A stretch of 64,000 nt of DNA, from contig NC_052620.1 of NCBI RefSeq assembly GCF_016545825.1, positions 9,982,001 through 10,046,000 on the forward strand, given 5' to 3'. Source of the DNA: Eucalyptus grandis (Eukaryota; Streptophyta; Magnoliopsida; Myrtales; Myrtaceae). The position numbers were made by a program, and so were the translations under genes. Positions 57,618-64,000 of the stretch are shown in pieces. Under the pieces are notes generated by a model. That model searched no databases. It saw nothing but the letters and a program-made list of their open reading frames with translations, and was not told the origin of the DNA. Numbering within the stretch: the first letter of the stretch is position 1; each line of letters begins with the position of its first letter.

Positions 57618-60600
57618 TTATTGCTGCTCTATTTACCATCTAATCACAGTTTTTTAATTGGAAGAGGTTGTCGGTAATTCAGTAATGATGTTTAGTGGTG
57701 CTTGATGGGTGAAGAACCCAATGCATATCTTTGGATGCTTGATGATAATGATTAAGCATGGTGGAAGGGACTTTACTTCGGACAGATCTTCTGCTTTCGG
57801 TGCTGGTAAGTGAATCTTGAGCACTTTAATGATGTCGGTCATAGGCAGTTGACATTCGCATGTAGTCATCCGCTGCTTTAAATTTGACGGGCAAAGCTAC
57901 AATTCACGACCGATTAGGATTTGATGGAAAGTAGGCCGAATTTAGAGCACACACTCTTACGACCAGGGCAAGGAGTGGTTTCGACTGGATCTAGGTCTGT
58001 TGGATCGCAATGCCTGGGTCTTCGATAGCATTGGCCCCATGTCTATGGACACGAGTCAGGCCAAAGTTGAGAATAATGAATGAAGAAAAATTATATTATG
58101 TCCATTAACGTATGAAAAGTACACATGCCTATTTGTAGACTTTGCGTAAGTACTATCTAAAGTAACAAATCAGGATTAATTAGAGACATACAGAATCACC
58201 TAATAATATACAAGATGATGGATTAGCTAAGAAAAGCGCCGTCTTATCGATTTTCATGGAATTGTTACTGCATTGTTTTGTCCTATAATTAATGGTACTC
58301 GCACTTAATAACACTTTTCAAAGCCTTTTTTTTAGACGTTCAATTTATATACACACGCAGTTGATCCATGACCTTTGACATCGGTGGACAGATTTTAATG
58401 CTTCAAGAAGTTAATTTCCCAGTTTTTGGTGTGCACCCTGAAACTAGAAATCAAATTCATCATTACTTAAGTTAATCTAACGTGTTTTGAAGCAGAAACT
58501 TACATATTGTACCAATCAAGGCAACTTAAACTTTCCTGAGGTCTAGGCAAGATTTTTTACTCGGGAAAGCTCCATAATCTAGAAAAAAATTTGCAAGTAC
58601 CTTAGGAATGGCTTTTAGTTTTGTAGCAGTAACTTGATCACTCAATTCACACACAGGATTGTGTCCTTTAGAAATTGTACAAGTCAAGGTAAATCTCAAG
58701 ATTCGTAATGTTTACGTTATTTCTATATTAATATTGGGTTTGTTAGAAAACTTTTATCTCCAATTTCTAAACCACACAAAAATCACGCGTACATCAAGGT
58801 ATATTTGCATTTAAACTTAGTGTTAAGGTGAAAGGCATTACCCTACCTTGGGGCTCCCTTGCCTCTGTTCGGTGAGCACTCTCCTTCATAATTAGGTTTT
58901 TACTTGAATTTACTAGTAGTAAAACTTGACTGTACAACATTTTTCATCCTCAAACTATAGAACCCGAACTAAATGACACTTATCAAAGCCTTTCTTTCGA
59001 CACTCTCGACCTACAAGTCCATCTGTCAATTCGTGAACCTGATATCAACGAACATATTGTTATATTTCCAGAAGTTTGTGATTTGATAGCTCTTAGGGTG
59101 TGTTTGTTTAAAAAAAAAAAAAAGACTCAATGATAAATAAAATATTTCCTAGGAAAGTGTTTTCTAGAAATATGGTTATTTTCTTTTGTTTTATGATATA
59201 TGATCAAAAACGTTTTGTGATGTTTGAATTCATTTTAAAATGATTTCAATCTTATGACTTCATCTTAAGCAAAAATAAATTCAATTTTTTAAATAATGTT
59301 AATTTTTTTAAAAAATAGAATTTTTAATTATTTTGTTTCTCTTATTTCTTTTTAATTTCTTTTCTCTTATTTTTAATCAAAATCTTAAATTTTCCCTTTT
59401 GTATTTTGCTTTTCTTTCCTTTTCTTTTTCCTCCTTCCTCCATTGCAACCTTGACTAGCGACGGCCACAAGCGACGTCACGCCTCACCAGGTGACGCCTA
59501 TAGCCCGTTGCCAACAACTAGCGAAGGAGGAGAAGGAAAAAGAAAAGGAAAAAGAAGAAAAAAGATAAAAGTTAAAAATTCAAGAGGAACAATCCTGAAA
59601 AGTGTTTTCACATCTTTAGATTTAGGAGTTTACTTTACTAAATTTACGCACAAAATTTCATTGACTGGAAAATGTTTTCGATTGATTAGTTATTTTCATG
59701 AACCAAACAGTGAAAGTCCAGGAAAATCAATTCATGAAAAATACTTTCCCCAAACAAACATACTCTTAGTGTGCATTGCAAAACTAGACGTCAAGTGCAT
59801 TAACCCAAGGGCACAAATACCTTAGGCATATCTTTAAATGCTTTTAAGGTCATTAAGCATGATAATGCAATCACTTATAAGTGAATATGGTCTTAGGGTA
59901 GAATTTGGTATTTGAAAATCGAATTAGTGAAAACCTATCCAGTTCCAGGTTCTAAAATACGCATGGTAGGTTTTGGATTCAAAAATTAGGAAACTTGTTT
60001 CGACTAGTAGATTCCAAATTCTAGGTTGGTGGAACTTAGAACCTATAACATAAAACTTGGAACGAGTTTTTGTATTTTTCTTGGTCTATGTCTTTACGCG
60101 ATCCCACAATATTCCATGGCGTTGGATGATGAATATATAATCCAAAATCATTAATCTAAGCTTCCATTTTATGACTTAAACTTAAGTTTTTTCCATTGTT
60201 AATGTTTTATATATTTTGTATGTTTAAATATAAGTTATGTTTAATGAATTGTAGCAACAAATGATGGTTATTAAAAGTAATAATTCACTATAATCTTTCA
60301 ATTAATGATATAAGTGAAACTCGAGTAGACCTTGAAGATAAGTTCTAATTTCCAAATTCCAAAAAATGAAGAACATATTTAAATGGATAGGTTTTAGGTT
60401 CTAGATGGAACCTGTATGGAACCTAAAACTACTCACCCCTAATTACTTACACCCCTGCTTGCTTTTGATGCTAGTAGGTTAATAGAACACTTTGCTATGT
60501 CGGTCATAGGTAGTTCACTTTCACATATAGTAGTATTTCCATCCGATAGTAATATAACAAGTTTTTTGCCTTATCACAGTTTCACAACTTTCTAGGATTT

Positions 60601-61500
60601 TTTTGACAAAAAATAGGTATTATTTGGAGCATACGGTCACAACGGCAAGTAGCAAAAGCTTGCCTAAATCTAAATCTATCAAATCAGTCCATCTTGATCA
60701 TTGATCATGTGGGTTTCACATATATGGATCTGGTATGGAGAAGAGTCTCTTCTTTACTACGAAGAAGTTTCATTGGGGACAATGTCATATTAAGCAGACA
60801 AATGAGAAACAACAGTCATCTTACTGAATACCATGGAATTCTTTCTATATATATTGGAAATTTTAATTCTAAAACTAACAATACTTGAATTTAATGACTT
60901 TAGGCATTTAGGTGTATTATCCTAAAACTAGCAGCACTCCTCATAGTCTTTCTTTTTATATTCATAATACCTATGATTGAACTATTGATTAATGATCCTA
61001 ATATCAATATGACTGATTTTTACACTCTCAAGAAGTTTGTGATTTCCTAGTTCCGTATGCAGAAACTAGACGTGAATTGAATTGATCGAGTTGATCTAAC
61101 ACAAAATCCTCTAGCAAAGTTTGAGTTAAGACTTTTGACGAGTGGGAAGCTCTGCATTAAAACTTCACAAATGCCTTAGGCATGATTTATCTTTTCCTAA
61201 CAATAAGCTCAAATCAAACTCGTGTCGCATTATCTAGACAAATCACGGATCTAGGTAAACCTCAAGATGTACGATTTTTACATAATTTTCCTTCCAATTT
61301 TGAAGTTGTCGGAAAGCATTGATCTCAAGTTTCGAGCACACGAAGATCATGCAAATCAAATGTAAATATAAGAGATAAGGTGCATTTAAAGTTAGTGTTT
61401 CAAGAGGAAGAGCGTGTACGGTAGTTTGGCCTCCATTTGCATCTGGGGAATTATTATTATTGCTTAATCTCTGTTGTTTGATGTTTTTAGGTGTATTAGC
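57618..61500. repeat. Degenerate dispersed/tandem repeat region downstream of SOSEKI
   Basis: Three ancient, diverged copies of one block can be followed by shared phrases: AAGTTTGTGATTT...GCA..AAACTAGA (about 58395-58450, 59072-59096 plus 59770-59800, 61028-61065), CCTTAGG(C/A)ATG (58598, 59820, 61170) and (G)GTAAA(T/C)CTCAAGAT (58688, 61255). A GTCGGTCATAGG(C/T)AGTT phrase links 57833 and 60503. No gene was recognised. A hAT-like insertion interrupts the middle copy. Confidence 0.55.
59097..59762. mobile_element. Non-autonomous hAT-like element, 666 bp
   Basis: Flanked by CTCTTAG (59090-59096 and 59763-59769). Ends are GGTGTGTTTGTTT and the near-complement AAACAAACATA. Sister copies of the surrounding degenerate repeat (58420 and 61050) pass through this point without an insertion. 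A/T-rich arms with AGTGTTTTCTAGAAA-type words; the centre (59440-59540) is GC-richer. The open frame 59406-59825 runs across the right border and is not a gene. Confidence 0.65.
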
Positions 61501-62812
61501 CAAGAGCTTATAGAGTCTTCCAAAAGAGCCAAACTTAGGAATTGTGGAATTAGGTTATAAGCCGCTCTCATTTCGTGTGCCCCAATTGGCTTCTGTCAAT
61601 AAGTTTTTCTTACACTCTGTCTTCTTCCATCTTCACTTTACTTATATGAAGGCGTATGGATACCCACGGCCTTTGGTTACGACCCAACCTCCATTGTTTA
61701 AAACGAATGTCTACTCGTTGTTATACTAGTTCTATCTTAAATGTCCAATGCATCACAACTAAAATGTTTAATTCATTCTAAATTATTCGCGTTTAGTGGT
61801 TAATAACGCCGTAATTGGATGCCGAAATGCATGTTTTATGAGACCATTGCCTTGTTGTTTCATTACTAAAAAATCATGATGTTGTCAAGTCGTTGTTAAG
61901 CATTCTCATAAATGGATTTTCCATTTTCATGTTTGTCCAATTTAACTCAGAATAAGAGTTGGCTAAATGATAGATATGGTCTCTGAACTTTGAATTGGCT
62001 CTTGAATTTAAAAGTGTTCCATGTGATCCCTAAACTTAAACTAATGTGCAATGTCATTCATGAATTTTAATTTGTTCAATGTGATTCATAGACCTTTAGT
62101 ATATATTCAATTTAGTCACTGAACCCAGGAAACTATTCAATGTTATTCTTGAACTTAAATTTAAACCAAAAGAACAAAATTCTTGAACTCGAAGTATTGA
62201 AAGGACAACCTTGAACATTTTTGTATAGTCCAAGGATTAAATTGAATATGTGCTAAAAGTTCAAGGATCGACGATAATATTACATATTAGGTTAAAGTTT
62301 ATTAACTATATTAAACAATTTTTAAGTTCAAGAGCTACATCACACATTAAATCAAAGTTCATAAACCATTTATACACCATCCCATAAAATCGACCACTCA
62401 AATATGAACTTCGTGTAAAAAGAATTGGCGGACTCGGTTGGCTTATCCGCTCTGGCTTTCCACCTTCGTATGTTATCCGAAAGCGTTGGCGCCAATATCT
62501 GATCCTCCCACAACAAACTATACAATCGTTGCAACGATTAACAAATTTAACTTTTTTTAACGAAATAACACATAGTAATCCGAAAGAAAAAATTATTACT
62601 TAAAAAAATTAATAATGAAAATCCTACACAACCCCAATTCGATAACTTCACACAGAAGGAACAAAAAGAGATCGACGGCCGGAGGCCTAATTTCGAGTCT
62701 GGAAAAGAAATAAACGATCGAAATCTCTAATCTGAAATTTCAATTTCTGTCTCGTTTTCGTGAGAAATTATGCAGCATTCACTCCGATCGATCCAGCCAA
62801 GCCCGTAGGTGA
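61501..62812. other. No gene; periodic repeat and upstream region of the 62813 gene
   Basis: 61960-62360 is built of phrases such as TGAACTT(T/A)AAAT..., CAATGT(G/C)AT..C and their complements about 45 bp apart, resembling the inverted AAGTCCTAAAA repeat at 21500, so probably another DNA-element end. 62400-62812 is the likely promoter and leader of the next gene; no TATA box is clear. Confidence 0.4.
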
Positions 62813-62941
62813 ATGTCGCTAGGATCGGGGAGCTCTCAACCGGATGTAAACGCGGAGATGACCAAGGCCAAGGCCAAGGCCGCCAGCCCTGCCGCCGCGA
62901 CCTCGCCGGAAGGCTCCGTCAAGAACGATAAGAAGAAGAAA
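62813..62941 (+). CDS. First exon of an unidentified gene
   Basis: An ATG at 62813 opens exactly 43 codons (MSLGSGSSQPDVNAEMTKAK, then an Ala/Ser/Pro-rich run ending VKNDKKKK) to a donor AAA|GTAATC. The change to GC-rich, protein-like codons against AT-rich flanks supports a real exon. Following islands may be further exons: about 63088-63175 (open in more than one frame; acceptor TTTCGAAG before it) and about 63292-63357 (TENMSKIRAFTEASPAMRKA, between GGTCGGCAG and CAG|GTGCAT). The remainder lies off the right edge. I do not recognise the family; the start looks disordered and basic. Confidence 0.5.
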
Positions 62942-64000
62942 GTAATCAACTCTTTCCCCTTCCTTCTTTCTTTCCATTAATGTTCCTTCAATTGATTCTC
63001 GTTCTATTCTTCGCATTTCCTTTTGGAATTATTTTTGCACTCGAATCGGTTTGATTTTGCTATTTCCGTCATTGTTTCGAAGTCTATCATGCCGAAGATT
63101 TTGGCACCAAGCGAGGCGGCAAGGGCAACTTCGACGACGGCGACACCTCGAGACCGGATGCGGACGCAGACGTTCTCGGTCTCTCTCTCTCCCCCTTTCA
63201 TCCTTCTTGGGAAAATTAATTGTTCGAAGGTACATCGGATTACCCGATAGATTTCACTGATTTCTTTAATCTATTTTGGTGGTCGGCAGATACGGAGAAT
63301 ATGTCAAAGATACGGGCGTTCACGGAGGCGTCTCCTGCCATGAGGAAAGCTTCTCAGGTGCATCTCCGCCTCAAAATTCATTAATCCCGGAATTTGTCAT
63401 GTGGGGTTGATCAATCGAATAGGCTACGAATAATTCAAAGAATAAACTTATTAAATTAGGCTAAAGATAATATAAAGTACGAGGATACGATTAGATTAGT
63501 GCTCCATGGTGATCTCATGTTTGTCAGAAATCTTCCATGCATGAACCTTGTACGCTGCTATAATAGTGGGCCGAAAATTCGAGACTAACGTGTCATCAAT
63601 GAGGGAAAACCACGTAACCTTATCCAACGGAGGCTATGGTCTCCGTAGCATCTCTCGCGTGATTTTGGTAGCTCACCTAACATGAGAAATCTTGGGTTGA
63701 GTGGCCTCAATTTCCCATTGAAGAAAATCAAATGGAGGAGGAAATAATCAAAGATCAGGTGAGAGTGACAACTATCCATGCTTCTCGACCTAATTTGATG
63801 CGATCATTAAAGGGGTAGAATCTATACGTGTGTATGGAGTAGACGTACTGACACATGTTCGATGAAGATGTTCTTTTCCCCCTGATTAACTATTTGAATT
63901 TTGGCTCAGGTCGTTGTAATATCCCTTGACAGATTAAGAATTTATTTAAAGTCTGTTCCCTTGTGAGTAGAAAAAAGTAGACCTTCATGTCACATCTTGA
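62942..64000 (+). other. Introns and possible small exons of the 62813 gene
   Basis: See the first exon for two exon-like islands. From 63360 onward the sequence is AT-rich and intron-like; 63585-63779 has a minus-strand frame with no motif. No other feature recognised. Confidence 0.35.

Noticed and set aside
59406..59825. 139-codon ORF
   Set aside because: It crosses the right border of a hAT-like insertion, so it is an accident of the insertion.
1..64000. tRNA, rRNA and microRNA genes
   Set aside because: No A/B-box pair with a cloverleaf was seen. The MULE and AAGTCCTAAAA hairpins could give small RNAs, but nothing in the sequence alone supports a microRNA call.

Overview
This is nuclear DNA of a flowering plant, almost certainly a eudicot. 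The genes are split by GT..AG introns, the families are plant-specific (SOSEKI/DUF966, plant GH5 beta-glucosidase with a fascin-like domain, an LRR receptor-like protein), and most of the window is layered transposable elements. GC-rich repeat blocks built on a GCGAGGGCT-like word make Myrtales/Myrtaceae a guess only. There is no bacterial or organellar signature. I found no tRNA, rRNA or CRISPR.

Layout. 1-1.9 kb: the 5' three exons of a minus-strand GH5 gene (copy 1), running off the left edge. 1.9-5.2 kb: LTR fragment, a MATE transporter remnant and AT-rich sequence. 5.2-15.3 kb: two copies of an unidentified segment; the first carries a Harbinger-type MITE at a site that is empty in the second. 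Between them lies a four-unit higher-order tandem array (about 1 kb per unit, each unit two diverged halves), with a foldback-like MULE inside unit 2. 15.5-19.3 kb: a broken LRR receptor-like protein and a Mutator-type fragment. 19.5-23.5 kb: block D', holding a complete 702-bp TRIM retroelement. 24.3-27.8 kb: GH5 copy 2, eight exons. 28.6-34.9 kb: block D, a duplicate of D' split by a 3.45-kb solo LTR. 35.3-54.7 kb: a fossil caulimovirid (endogenous pararetrovirus), circularly permuted, split by a 2.9-kb solo LTR and a roughly 6.2-kb LTR-type block and flanked by two copies of one hAT family; the right-hand hAT contains a LINE insertion. 55.2-57.6 kb: a plus-strand SOSEKI gene. 57.6-62.8 kb: degenerate repeats with a hAT-like insertion. 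62.8 kb to the end: the first exon of an unidentified plus-strand gene.

Main conclusions. The GH5 and D blocks form a tandem segmental duplication (order GH5'-D'-GH5-D) whose first unit was expanded by about 17 kb of insertions. Both GH5 copies and the SOSEKI gene keep intact splice sites and conserved protein sequence, yet each has 1-2 bp length errors in its exons. That pattern fits consensus indel errors in the assembly at least as well as pseudogenisation. No wholly new biological system was identified. The higher-order array with its conserved minus-strand frame is the least explained structure.
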